Source of the DNA: Neorhizobium petrolearium
Lineage (GTDB): Bacteria > Pseudomonadota > Alphaproteobacteria > Rhizobiales > Rhizobiaceae
Assembly (NCBI RefSeq): GCF_017873175.1
Contig: NZ_JAGGJW010000004.1
Span: 1 to 64,000, forward strand
Direction of reading: 5' to 3'
DNA: 64,000 nt
Shown here: positions 9,107-17,324 of the stretch, one piece after another
How the letters are laid out: every line of letters starts with the position of its first letter
Numbering within the stretch: the stretch's first letter is position 1
Made by a program: the position numbers and the translations under genes
The notes under the pieces: generated by a model
The model's database searches: none
The model's input: the letters and a program-made list of their open reading frames with translations, nothing else
Told to the model about the DNA's origin: nothing

Positions 9107-9621
9107 CAGAAATCCGTCGGTTTCACCGCAATCTCGCCCCTGCCTCGATCCGCCTATGGTGACATTCCCATTGGATGCAAATCTTCAATGTCGAACGGGG
9201 CATAATTCTGAAATTTTTGCACGCCCGAAACGAAAGTCAAATATATTTTGCATTTTCCGTCAGGAAATTACATGAAATGTCGCAATATATACTTACAAGT
9301 CGCAATATGTATAGAAACAATCAAATATGGTCGCAATAAATTCCACGACAACATGTTCCTCTTATTGTGCTGAATTAGGGAATTCGGAATGTTCGAAGGT
9401 GCGCGGGACGGCGGCGGCACATCTACTGACCGATACGAACACACGGCTCCGGCCGCGTTTGGCTCTCAGCCCACCGACCGCCATGCGGCCCTGTCAGGAT
9501 GCCCCCCCTCGTTGCGACGCCCTCCGCCTGGCCCGTTCTTCCTTCACAAGAGGAGGTGTGATGCGTCGGTTTGCCCACAAGCGCAACTTCGGCTGCCCGA
9601 TGCGCAAAACGGAAGACCGCA
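9107..9621. other. AT-rich divergent promoter region between kpsE copy 1 and a GT4 gene
   Basis: About 515 bases with no credible gene. The segment 9200-9380 is AT-rich and must hold the promoters for kpsE/kpsT (leftward) and probably the GT4 gene (rightward). Three direct copies of GTCGCAATA and one TGCTGAATTAG word lie here. Confidence 0.7.
9279..9338 (+). repeat. Three direct copies of GTCGCAATA
   Basis: Exact copies at 9279-9287, 9299-9307 and 9330-9338, i.e. 20 and 31 bases apart, close to two and three helical turns. The following bases are also similar (TATAC, TGTAT, AATT). The array sits in the promoter region of the capsule export genes, so it is a good candidate regulator-binding array. 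Confidence 0.55.
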
Positions 9622-10974
9622 ATGAATGCGATCGTGATGGATATTTCCCGGCTGGTCGAGCGGGAACATTATTCGACGCCCACCGGCATCGATCGCTATG
9701 CGCTCCATTATGCAAATTGGTTGAACGAGCGACGAAAGCGGGGGGCAGATACTCGGCTTCCACAGTCCTTGTGGTTCATTGAGACCGGCTATCGCGGAGC
9801 GATACCTGTCGGAACCAACCGAGCTGACAGGCTGATCTCAACTGTCAATCGCCGCTGGGCGACAACGGAACTGTCGCCCTCACAGGCTGCCCTTCTGGAA
9901 CAGATTTTCGCGGCCATTGATGGTAAATCCGCTTGGCATGCAGCAAAAGAGGAAACGCCGGCGAGCAGGGTCTCCCTGGAACGGCTGCGAAAGAACGCGC
10001 GCCTAATTGCCGGCAGCCTCTTCGACCGGCCGGCCGTTCCAGGCAACACGTCGCTTATACACGTTTCTCATAGCCGACTCGACTGGACTTCCGCTTTCTC
10101 CTGGCTCCAGGAGCCGGGTCGGAAGGGCATTTTCTACGTGCACGATCTCATTCCCTTGTCGCACCCGGAATACGTTCGGCCCCATGAGCCTCGGCGCCAT
10201 CGCCATCGAATGGAAACGGTGCTCAACCACGCAGCGCTCGTTCTCTGCAATTCGCAGCTCACTGCCCGCGACCTATACACTTTCGCCCAGGAGGAAAACT
10301 TGCGGCTGCCGTCGATAGCCGTGCTTCCACCAGGGGTGGAAGAGAGCTTTATGAATGCGCCGCAGGACGTGCCCCGCCCGTTGACTCCCTATTTCGTGGT
10401 CGTGGGGACGATCGAACCGCGCAAGAACCACATGCTGTTACTCCATCTGTGGCAATATCTGGCGGAGCGCGACGGCTCCCGGGCTCCTCGTCTCGTCATT
10501 GTCGGCAAAAGAGGCTGGGAAAACAGCCAGATCCTGGCAATGCTTGAACGCTGCCGTGCCTTGCCGGGACTCGTCATCGAGGTCCCGGGGCTTGGGGACG
10601 CCGCGCTGGCAAGACTGCTCGGTGGCGCTGCCGCGCTGCTTTCTCCATCCTTCGTAGAAGGATACGGCATGCCGGTAACGGAAGCGCTTGCCCTGCATAT
10701 ACCGGTCATCGCTTCCAATATTCCATCGCATCGCGAAGCTGCCGGCAACGGAGCGATCCTTCTGGACCCGCTCGACGGCCGCAGTTGGCGCGCGGCGATT
10801 GATGCAGTCGTTGCCTCGCCGCGCCGCCTGTCAACCCCCAGCGCGATCCATCGGTGGGAAACACATTTCAGCGATCTGGAAGCCCTGATCGAAAACGATG
10901 TCGCCACACGTCGTTATGCAGCTCAGCGCATGCCCCAAAGGGCCTTTGCGATGCCGAACAATGTAATGTCTTGA
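9622..10974 (+). CDS. GT4-family glycosyltransferase
   Basis: A 450-residue GT-B retaining glycosyltransferase. The N-terminus MNAIVMDISRLVEREHYSTP followed by TGIDRYALHYANWL has the acceptor-side loop; the C-terminal domain shows YFVVVGTIEPRKNHMLLLHL, IVGKRGWENSQI and the E-x7-E pattern FVEGYGMPVTEALALHIPVI. I chose ATG 9622 because the protein then begins at the first beta strand; the frame is open to 9571 but the extra residues look like shadow. It is divergent from kpsE copy 1 and followed by an FkbM methyltransferase gene 65 bases on. Donor and acceptor are unknown. Confidence 0.88.
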   Translation: MNAIVMDISRLVEREHYSTPTGIDRYALHYANWLNERRKRGADTRLPQSLWFIETGYRGAIPVGTNRADRLISTVNRRWATTELSPSQAALLEQIFAAIDGKSAWHAAKEETPASRVSLERLRKNARLIAGSLFDRPAVPGNTSLIHVSHSRLDWTSAFSWLQEPGRKGIFYVHDLIPLSHPEYVRPHEPRRHRHRMETVLNHAALVLCNSQLTARDLYTFAQEENLRLPSIAVLPPGVEESFMNAPQDVPRPLTPYFVVVGTIEPRKNHMLLLHLWQYLAERDGSRAPRLVIVGKRGWENSQILAMLERCRALPGLVIEVPGLGDAALARLLGGAAALLSPSFVEGYGMPVTEALALHIPVIASNIPSHREAAGNGAILLDPLDGRSWRAAIDAVVASPRRLSTPSAIHRWETHFSDLEALIENDVATRRYAAQRMPQRAFAMPNNVMS

Positions 10975-10979
10975 CATCA

Positions 10980-10998
10980 GCACGGAGCTCTTCCGTGC
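10980..10998 (+). terminator. Small hairpin between GT4 and FkbM genes
   Basis: GCACGGA-GCTCT-TCCGTGC is a perfect 7-base stem with a 5-base loop, starting 6 bases after the GT4 stop codon. No U-run follows, so it may only modulate readthrough into the FkbM gene. Confidence 0.35.
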
Positions 10999-11039
10999 CG
11001 CATGCCAAGGAAAGAATCTGCCGGTGAGGGATCAGCAAG

Positions 11040-12080
11040 GTGACAAGCTATTACGATATTGAAAATTGCTACAAGTTCATCCTGGGCCGCTCACTGAACA
11101 AGGATGAAAAGGAAGCTATTGGCCGCAATCTCCTGCAGCTTGCGGACATACCACTCGAAGAACATCGCAAGCGCTTTCTCTCTTCGGCGGAATTTCACCA
11201 ACGCCACGGGGAGCTTCTCTTTAACAATTTTGTTCCCAAATCCGTAATTGTTCTTTTTGAGACAAAAAACGATTTCAAGATGTATCTGGACCTGCGACAG
11301 TATCACATCTCCTTCGGCATCATGAGCGGAGAGTACGAGAGGTTCGACATCGATCTTATTAAGTCGATCACGCCGGATGACGGTCACTTCATCGATGTCG
11401 GCGGGAATGTCGGCTACTATTCGCTCTCTATGGCCGCCCGTCCTTCCTTCCGCGGCAAGATTCTGGCATTCGAGCCCCTCCCAACGCTCCACAGCCTTTT
11501 CGAACGTTCCGTTATGGAGAATGGTTTCAATGCTCGGATCAATGTTCGCCGGCTGGCACTCGCCGAGGCGCCAGGCAAGATGCAACTCAGTAACGCCGAG
11601 GAAACCGTTAACGCCGGCGCGACAAGACTGATTGCCAAAGCCGTCAATGATGGCGCCGAACGGGTGGCCCAGGTGGAGACACTCGATCGCGTCGTAGGCG
11701 AATTACGTCCGGACACATTGAAAGTGGATATCGAAGGTGCCGAAGGGCTCTTCTTGAAGGGAGCTACCCTCACCCTAGCCAAGCACAGACCGACTCTGTT
11801 GATGGAGATCAACCGCGACATGCTCACTGTCCTGTCAAGGATGGCGCCAGGGGAAATCCACCAGGGATTGCAGGAATTGGGTTACAATATCTGGAATTGC
11901 TCCAACCGCAGCCTGAAGCCGGTCGCAACAGCCTCAGCACTCGATATTGACTTTCCCAACGGCGCGGTGGCGAACATCCTCGCCGTCCATAAGGACCGCA
12001 TGACGCAAGTAAGGGAGCGGCTTCAATCTCTCAATATCGAGCTGGAGCGACCGCGCAGCAGGCGGGGCAAAAGAAAGTGA
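11040..12080 (+). CDS. FkbM-family methyltransferase with N-terminal DUF4214-like module
   Basis: A 346-residue protein starting at GTG 11040. The methyltransferase half has SAM motif I FIDVGGNVGYYSLSM at about residues 117-131, an acidic motif LAFEPLPTLHSLF and the FkbM hallmark LKVDIEGAEGLFLKG. Residues ~11-55 (YKFILGRSLNKDEKE, then RFLSSAEF) match the DUF4214 pattern (L-G-R then F-x-S-S-x-E-F), a module found in rhizobial surface proteins and glycan enzymes. It probably methylates a sugar of the capsule. It lies between a GT4 gene and the unknown gene at 12168. Confidence 0.85.
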   Translation: MTSYYDIENCYKFILGRSLNKDEKEAIGRNLLQLADIPLEEHRKRFLSSAEFHQRHGELLFNNFVPKSVIVLFETKNDFKMYLDLRQYHISFGIMSGEYERFDIDLIKSITPDDGHFIDVGGNVGYYSLSMAARPSFRGKILAFEPLPTLHSLFERSVMENGFNARINVRRLALAEAPGKMQLSNAEETVNAGATRLIAKAVNDGAERVAQVETLDRVVGELRPDTLKVDIEGAEGLFLKGATLTLAKHRPTLLMEINRDMLTVLSRMAPGEIHQGLQELGYNIWNCSNRSLKPVATASALDIDFPNGAVANILAVHKDRMTQVRERLQSLNIELERPRSRRGKRK

Positions 12081-12167
12081 CCTCGACAATCAATCCTCAA
12101 TTGAGACCGCTACGGCTGTAAGGAGCGCTGATTTGAAAGCAATGGTCAATACAAATGAGTCGAACGC

Positions 12168-13265
12168 ATGAGCATCATCGCCTATTACGGCTCATGTCCC
12201 AGTGAAGAGTTCGTGAAATATGCTTTTCCCGAAAGCAACCTGGCTTTCTTCTGCTACGGGATAAATACTGCCAGCTTCATGGATGACACCAAGATTGAGC
12301 TTGAGGGGATAGAAAAGTGGCCTGAGCCGGTCAGAAAGAAAATGCTGTTCGAGGCCAAGCGCGGCTTTCGCGAAAGACTGAAGAACGCCAATCCCCATAC
12401 GCTTGTGATCGATTTCACACGCGCCTCGCGTGCTTCTCTCATGCGTTTCAAGAACAGTCTCCTGACGGTCCCATATGAACTGCTTGAAGCAGGTGCAGAG
12501 GCTCAGCGCCAAGCCTTCACTCTCTTTGAAATCATACCTTTCGGCAGCCGTGAATTCTGGGCGCTCGTGATCGATTCTCTGATGGAATTCTGCCGTTTCA
12601 TGTCCCGCGAACTGCCGAAGACAGAGGTGATTTTTCTCGATGTCCCTCCTGCATCCGAATATCGAGGAGTTATTGTCGACAGCGACACCTACGCGATGGA
12701 TTTTTGCCGCTGGCAAATCCGCTATCCGATCTGCCGCATGCTGATCGATTTCTGCCTCCCGCGTATCGAAAACAGCCGGATACTGATGCCGTTCATCACC
12801 CCTTTTTCCGATGACGCAGCGGCCTACGGCCCCGCTCCGATGCATTATTCACCACAGGTTTGGCAGGAGACGGCGAGGCTTTTCCATGCCAATGGAGGCT
12901 TCGCAGGGCTGGCGCGCTCCAGTGATCCTGTCGTGACGCTTACTAGCTATTCCGGACTTATGGATGCTTTCACCAGGACGGCCTCTTCGTCCCGTCCGGA
13001 CCTTCGCCGTTTCGGCCTTGACATCCTGCACGGCGCGCTGCCCTTCCTGTTTGCTAAAATCAGAGAACCTGCCGACCGCTATTTCCGCGATCCGATCGAT
13101 TCCCAGGACGTCGTTGCGGCCTTTCGATGGATACTTGGGCGAGAACCGGAGTCGGCGATGACGTTCCTGAACCACTACGCCCTGGCCGACCGCAGGGAAT
13201 TGCGCAACACGCTATTGCGCTCCACCGAATTCCAGAATCAGGTCAAACACTATGCGCAAACCTAG
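12168..13265 (+). CDS. Unknown polysaccharide-locus protein (DUF6270-like) with C-terminal DUF4214-like module
   Basis: A 365-residue protein. The opening AYYGSCPSEEFVKYAF and the later VIDFTRASRASLMRF and HYSPQVWQETARLF resemble the DUF6270 proteins often found in capsule loci, with a Gly-Ser-Cys near the N-terminus and a late His as in SGNH-like folds; this is a resemblance, not a proven match. The last ~50 residues (FRWILGREPESAMTF, LLRSTEFQNQV) carry the same DUF4214-like pattern as the FkbM gene before it. The ribosome-binding site is weak. It ends 28 bases from the convergent permease gene. Function unknown; a glycan acyl-modifying role is possible. Confidence 0.7.
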   Translation: MSIIAYYGSCPSEEFVKYAFPESNLAFFCYGINTASFMDDTKIELEGIEKWPEPVRKKMLFEAKRGFRERLKNANPHTLVIDFTRASRASLMRFKNSLLTVPYELLEAGAEAQRQAFTLFEIIPFGSREFWALVIDSLMEFCRFMSRELPKTEVIFLDVPPASEYRGVIVDSDTYAMDFCRWQIRYPICRMLIDFCLPRIENSRILMPFITPFSDDAAAYGPAPMHYSPQVWQETARLFHANGGFAGLARSSDPVVTLTSYSGLMDAFTRTASSSRPDLRRFGLDILHGALPFLFAKIREPADRYFRDPIDSQDVVAAFRWILGREPESAMTFLNHYALADRRELRNTLLRSTEFQNQVKHYAQT

Positions 13266-13293
13266 CTTCAATGGAGATGCGCTCGATGGCGTA

Positions 13294-14103
13294 TCATTCG
13301 AATTTGATGTGATGGCGCGCCTCCTTGACGAAGTAGAGGCCCGCGGCGGTCGTGAACAAGCACGCTTTGAAGAGATAACCAATGTCGTAGTAGGTCTTGA
13401 GCGTATCTCCGAATATTCCGGCCCGAAAAAGCTCGAAACAATGGACGAGCGGCACGTAGAGCGCCAGCTTCTGTGCGTCCGCAGGCAGCCAGGCGACCAT
13501 GAAAAACATACCCGAGATGGGAAGCATAAGATACTGAAAGGGCTGAACAAGCTTGTCGGCGAACTCGAACCTTTCCGACGCTGCGGCGAAGATCAGCCCT
13601 ACAGCAAAGGCAAACCAGGCCATGAACATCCATCCCGCAAGGATCAGACCCAAATCACGGTAAGGTTCGATGAATCCCAACAGCCGGACGATGACATAGG
13701 TGATGATCAAGGCGGCGGTGATCCCGCCGATCTCCATGAGAGCGCGGGCGATGAGTGCGTCATGCAGGCGGATCTGCCGATAGTACATCAATGGCAGATT
13801 CTGGCGCAGGCAGGAGACAGAATGAGATGTCACATGCCTCCAAAGGGTCAGGGGCATGTATCCACTGAGCGCGAATGCGACGATGACAAGCCCATGCGAT
13901 TCGTGCTTCAGCAAGGACCACATCGCCATGACGCCGCACGTCAGAATCATGGGCTCGACGATCAGCCACAGGAAACCGAGGTTTTCCCGACCATAGCGCG
14001 CCAGCACTTCGCGCATGATGAGCGCGCCGAGAACACGCGCCTGAATTTTCAGCCCCACGATGAATTGCGTGGAGCTACGCGCAGCGCCGTAGTTCGTGTT
14101 CAT
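13294..14103 (-). CDS. kpsM: Capsule ABC transporter permease (KpsM-like, ABC-2)
   Basis: A 269-residue inner-membrane permease with about six hydrophobic segments, which would carry the lipid-linked polysaccharide across the inner membrane with KpsT. The N-terminal VLGALIMREVLARYGRENLG and FLWLIVEPMILTCG are characteristic of ABC-2 capsule permeases. I start at ATG 14101-14103, preceded by AGGGGA; the frame is open to 14433 but the extra residues are shadow of the divergent kpsE copy. It is convergent with the gene at 12168 and divergent from kpsE copy 2. It is the only ABC-2 permease in the window. Confidence 0.9.
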   Translation of the reverse strand: MNTNYGAARSSTQFIVGLKIQARVLGALIMREVLARYGRENLGFLWLIVEPMILTCGVMAMWSLLKHESHGLVIVAFALSGYMPLTLWRHVTSHSVSCLRQNLPLMYYRQIRLHDALIARALMEIGGITAALIITYVIVRLLGFIEPYRDLGLILAGWMFMAWFAFAVGLIFAAASERFEFADKLVQPFQYLMLPISGMFFMVAWLPADAQKLALYVPLVHCFELFRAGIFGDTLKTYYDIGYLFKACLFTTAAGLYFVKEARHHIKFE

Positions 14104-14278
14104 GCAGGGAGTTCCCCTCTTCGGTTCAGCTTCGGTGACGGCACCGTTCCACGATACCGGCGCCGCCCCCTCGCTCAATCTTCTTTGCGTCAGCTTTGGA
14201 CAATTACCGCACCCGGCAGAAAGGCCTGGCCGGCGAGTGCCGGATCGTTTGCGGATAACCGACAGGAAAGGTGCCGCC

Positions 14279-15472
14279 ATGGCACAGGTAGTTGACAGAA
14301 CTAAATCGCAGGACTGGCAGACGCTCAGCCGCAGAATCTCGCGACTAGCTCCAGGACAGTCTGGAGTGGGAAAGGGCCCAAAACGCCCGGGGCGGCTGGC
14401 TGTCTTCCTTACCGTCGTGGGGCTGCCGGTCATGTTCGTAAGCTTCTACCATACCTTCATCGCCGCTCCGATCTTCGTCTCGGAATCTTCCTTCGTGGTC
14501 CGAATGGCAGCGCCGCCATCATCGAACGCCTTCGGCTCGCTGCTGCAGAACAGCGGGATTACCCGTTCGCAGGACGATACGTTTTCGGTGCAGGAATTCA
14601 TGCGTTCCAGGCAGGCCCTCAAAGAGCTTGGCGAACGGCTTCCGGTGCGCGCAATTTTTGGGAGTCCCGAGGCCGACTGGTTGATGCGCTATCCCCGTTT
14701 CTGGGAGAGTAACAGCGAGGAGGAACTCTACCGCTACTATTCCAACCGTATCTCCGTCATACACAACGATACGACCGGCATCACCTTGCTGCGCACCACC
14801 GCTTTTCATGCAGAAGACGCGTACAACCTCAACCAGACGCTGCTTGCGCTCAGTGAAAGCCTCCTGCAACGCATGAACGAACGCGCGCATAACGATGCCG
14901 TCGAATTCGCCGGCAACGAGGTGCATCAGGCTGAACTGCGGATGATCGCGGCACAGAAGAGCATCACAACCTTCCGCAATAGGGAACTGATGATCGATCC
15001 GAACGCGAGTTCCACTTCGATGGTAGAACTCATCGGCCAACTGTCCGCCGAACAGGCAAACATGCGAGCCCGCCTGGCGGAAATGCGGGAGACGACCCCC
15101 GACAGCAACGCGATACCCTTCATGGCCAGCCAGATTGCCGCGCTCGAGCGGCAGATCGAAACGGAGCGTCAAAAGATGGTCGGCTCCGATAACTCCATCG
15201 CTCCGAGAATTGCCGATTACGAGAGCCTCGTGCTGATGCGGGAATTCGCCGACAAGGCGCTCGTCTCGGCCCTCGATGCCCTTGACATCGCCCGATCCGA
15301 TGCGCGGCGGCAACAGCTTTATCTCGAAGTTGTCGTGCCGTCACACCTGCCCGACGAGGCGGAACTGCCCCTGGCTTTGAAGAATATCTTCATCACCTTC
15401 CTCGTTATGTCTTTCGCCTATTTGGTAGGCTGGCTGCTGGTGACAGCCGTCCGCGATCACGACAACGGCTGA
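14279..15472 (+). CDS. KpsE-like inner-membrane capsule export protein (copy 2)
   Basis: A 397-residue Wzz/KpsE-class protein. Membrane segments lie at about residues 39-60 (LAVFLTVVGLPVMFVSFYHT) and near the C-terminus (FITFLVMSFAYLVGWLLV), with a coiled-coil periplasmic part between them. SESSFVVRMAAPPSSNAFGS, SQDDTFSVQEFMRSRQALKE and VGSDNSIAPRIADYESLVLM align with copy 1 at 7901-9106. ATG 14279 has an AGGAAAGG site; the frame extends upstream to 14096 without family sequence. The gene is divergent from the kpsM-like gene with a 175-base shared promoter region. Confidence 0.87.
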   Translation: MAQVVDRTKSQDWQTLSRRISRLAPGQSGVGKGPKRPGRLAVFLTVVGLPVMFVSFYHTFIAAPIFVSESSFVVRMAAPPSSNAFGSLLQNSGITRSQDDTFSVQEFMRSRQALKELGERLPVRAIFGSPEADWLMRYPRFWESNSEEELYRYYSNRISVIHNDTTGITLLRTTAFHAEDAYNLNQTLLALSESLLQRMNERAHNDAVEFAGNEVHQAELRMIAAQKSITTFRNRELMIDPNASSTSMVELIGQLSAEQANMRARLAEMRETTPDSNAIPFMASQIAALERQIETERQKMVGSDNSIAPRIADYESLVLMREFADKALVSALDALDIARSDARRQQLYLEVVVPSHLPDEAELPLALKNIFITFLVMSFAYLVGWLLVTAVRDHDNG

Positions 15473-15504
15473 AGATATGCCCTGCGGAAATGCCGTCGAG
15501 CATC

Positions 15505-16347
15505 TCAGGCGGCATGCCAGAAGCAAGTGTAGATTTCGGCCATGCAGGAGCGGATTTCATGGCCGCTGACGGAATCCGGCGCGACGTGATCGTAAAGCTC
15601 GAATTCCGTATCCCGGGCGCGGATATAGTGCTGCAAGGCGGAACGGAAGTCGCCCATTGCCTTGTGAAGGTGACCGATCTGTATTTCCACGTCGATAAGG
15701 GCCTTCGGATCGTTCGCCTGGGCGTAGCTGCGGTAGTCGCCGTAGAGGCCTAAGGCCTGTTCGAAGGCTCCGGTTTCTTTCGTCACATTCGCATAGATGG
15801 CGATCAGATCGGTTTCCCCGTCAACCGTCACCAGTTCCCGCAGCAACTCACGCGCCGGCTGCCAACACCGGGCTCGCACGAGTTCCAGGGCTTCTTCGCG
15901 CTTGCGCTCGACTTGGAGGCGGGACAGACGCAAACCGGCCGCCGCGAAATGATGCCCCACTTCCGGATCAGCAGGCGCCAAAGCCTGCGCCCGGCAATAC
16001 CATTTGAATGCAGTTTCGGGCTCGCCCATCCGGTTGTACAAATGGCCAAGCTGCAGATGAATATCCGCATCGTGCGGCTGCTTGTCGAGGAACTGTCGGT
16101 AGGCTTCGAGGGCCGCGTCAAAATCCCCCAATTCCTTCCAGGCATGACCAAGCTGAACGAGCAGCTCGATACGCAATGGGTCATGTTTCACCGCCTGGCG
16201 ATAGTACAGCGCCGCATTCGCCCAATCCTGCCGATCGCGGGCTGCATCAGCCGCAGCAAGCGCATCGGCTAACGGCAGAAGCTCCGTTGTTTCATCGGCA
16301 CGACGACCGGCCCAACGGAGTGGAGAGGTCAGACGAAACTCACGCAT
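15505..16347 (-). CDS. TPR-repeat protein of the polysaccharide locus
   Basis: A 280-residue protein made largely of tetratricopeptide repeats, for example DWANAALYYRQAVKHDPLR, DFDAALEAYRQFLDKQPHD and EPETAFKWYCRAQALAPAD, and a later one DFRSALQHYIRARDTEFE. There is no signal peptide, so it is probably a cytoplasmic scaffold. The ATG at 16345-16347 overlaps the stop of the gene at 16347-17324 (TGATG), so the two are coupled. It ends 32 bases from the convergent kpsE copy 2. TPR proteins in capsule loci often hold biosynthetic enzymes together; that role is inferred here. Confidence 0.82.
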   Translation of the reverse strand: MREFRLTSPLRWAGRRADETTELLPLADALAAADAARDRQDWANAALYYRQAVKHDPLRIELLVQLGHAWKELGDFDAALEAYRQFLDKQPHDADIHLQLGHLYNRMGEPETAFKWYCRAQALAPADPEVGHHFAAAGLRLSRLQVERKREEALELVRARCWQPARELLRELVTVDGETDLIAIYANVTKETGAFEQALGLYGDYRSYAQANDPKALIDVEIQIGHLHKAMGDFRSALQHYIRARDTEFELYDHVAPDSVSGHEIRSCMAEIYTCFWHAA

Positions 16348-17324
16348 CACGACGACTGCCGCAAGGAAATGTTACGGGGACGCAACCAGGCATCTTCAGG
16401 CGCCCGCTCGTGAATTCTGATACGCAACTCGATGAACCGGTGTTCCGGCCTAATATTGACGCACAATGCACCTGAGAACGGCCCCGCTATCGTTAGCTGT
16501 TGCAAGAAATCCAGGCCGGAATTGGCAACGATCTCCACGTCTAGTCTGGCGTTCGCCGGCTGAACGAGATCGAGATCCAGCAGCCAGATGCCTTCCGCGA
16601 AGCTACGTTTAGGGCCGACCAGAAGCCAACCGGGTTGCACATTCCACCCCTTGTCCGTGACCCGGAGCGGCTGGCACAGAAAGTCGGCGCCGATCATCCA
16701 GCCAACCCTCTCGACCTCGCGCACAAAAACTGCCGTCGCTAGGCCTTCCATATCGACAAGGAGCCCGGCCGGCATGATGCGGGCATCGGAGGGGTCGATG
16801 CTCTCGGGGAGATCGTCTTCGTCTCTCGGCAGCAAGGTATCCCAGAAGGCGGCCTGCCCATTCCTTCTCGCGATGGCGACGATCTTCTTTACAACCTTCG
16901 CACGGGTGGCCACACCACGCCTGAGATCGAATTCAAGTCCAAGACGTTCCGCCGAGTCTGGCTCACGCCCGCATATGCGCGAAAAGCTGTAACGGAGGAA
17001 CGCCGCGTCATCGTCCGGCGCGAAGCGGGTGAAATTCTCCAGGATGGCGAACTGGTCCGGCTCGCGCTGGAGGGCTTGCAAAGCCGAGCGGTTGCCCAAT
17101 GCCACCGGCACGGGGCGCCGCGCCTTCAACGCATCGACGACACGCAATCGGTTGGTTCCCTCGCGGATCGCGTTAGCAAGGGAAGATCTGTCGTCCTGGG
17201 AAAGCTCGCCTTCGGTCAGATCCAATGCCTTCGCCCAAGCATCCACGAAGGATTCCGCCGGCAACGAGAATACGTCCCTTGGCAGTGCCTCCAAGGGTTG
17301 TCTATGCAACTCGGCGATGGTCAA
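16347..17324 (-). CDS. Unknown protein with DUF4214-like module and shared C-terminal beta domain
   Basis: A 325-residue protein, not recognised as an enzyme. Residues ~108-165 (YSFSRICGREPDSAERLGLE, then RNGQAAFW) fit the DUF4214 pattern seen in two other proteins of this locus. The C-terminal ~90 residues (LVGPKRSFAEGIWLLDLDL ... FIELRIRI) align with the C-terminus of the protein at 865-1923, sharing GP-x5-G-x-W-x-L-x-L and a terminal I-E-x-R strand. Its start overlaps the tandem glycosyltransferase gene by 23 bases and its end overlaps the TPR gene, so the three form one coupled operon. Confidence 0.75.
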   Translation of the reverse strand: MTIAELHRQPLEALPRDVFSLPAESFVDAWAKALDLTEGELSQDDRSSLANAIREGTNRLRVVDALKARRPVPVALGNRSALQALQREPDQFAILENFTRFAPDDDAAFLRYSFSRICGREPDSAERLGLEFDLRRGVATRAKVVKKIVAIARRNGQAAFWDTLLPRDEDDLPESIDPSDARIMPAGLLVDMEGLATAVFVREVERVGWMIGADFLCQPLRVTDKGWNVQPGWLLVGPKRSFAEGIWLLDLDLVQPANARLDVEIVANSGLDFLQQLTIAGPFSGALCVNIRPEHRFIELRIRIHERAPEDAWLRPRNISLRQSS

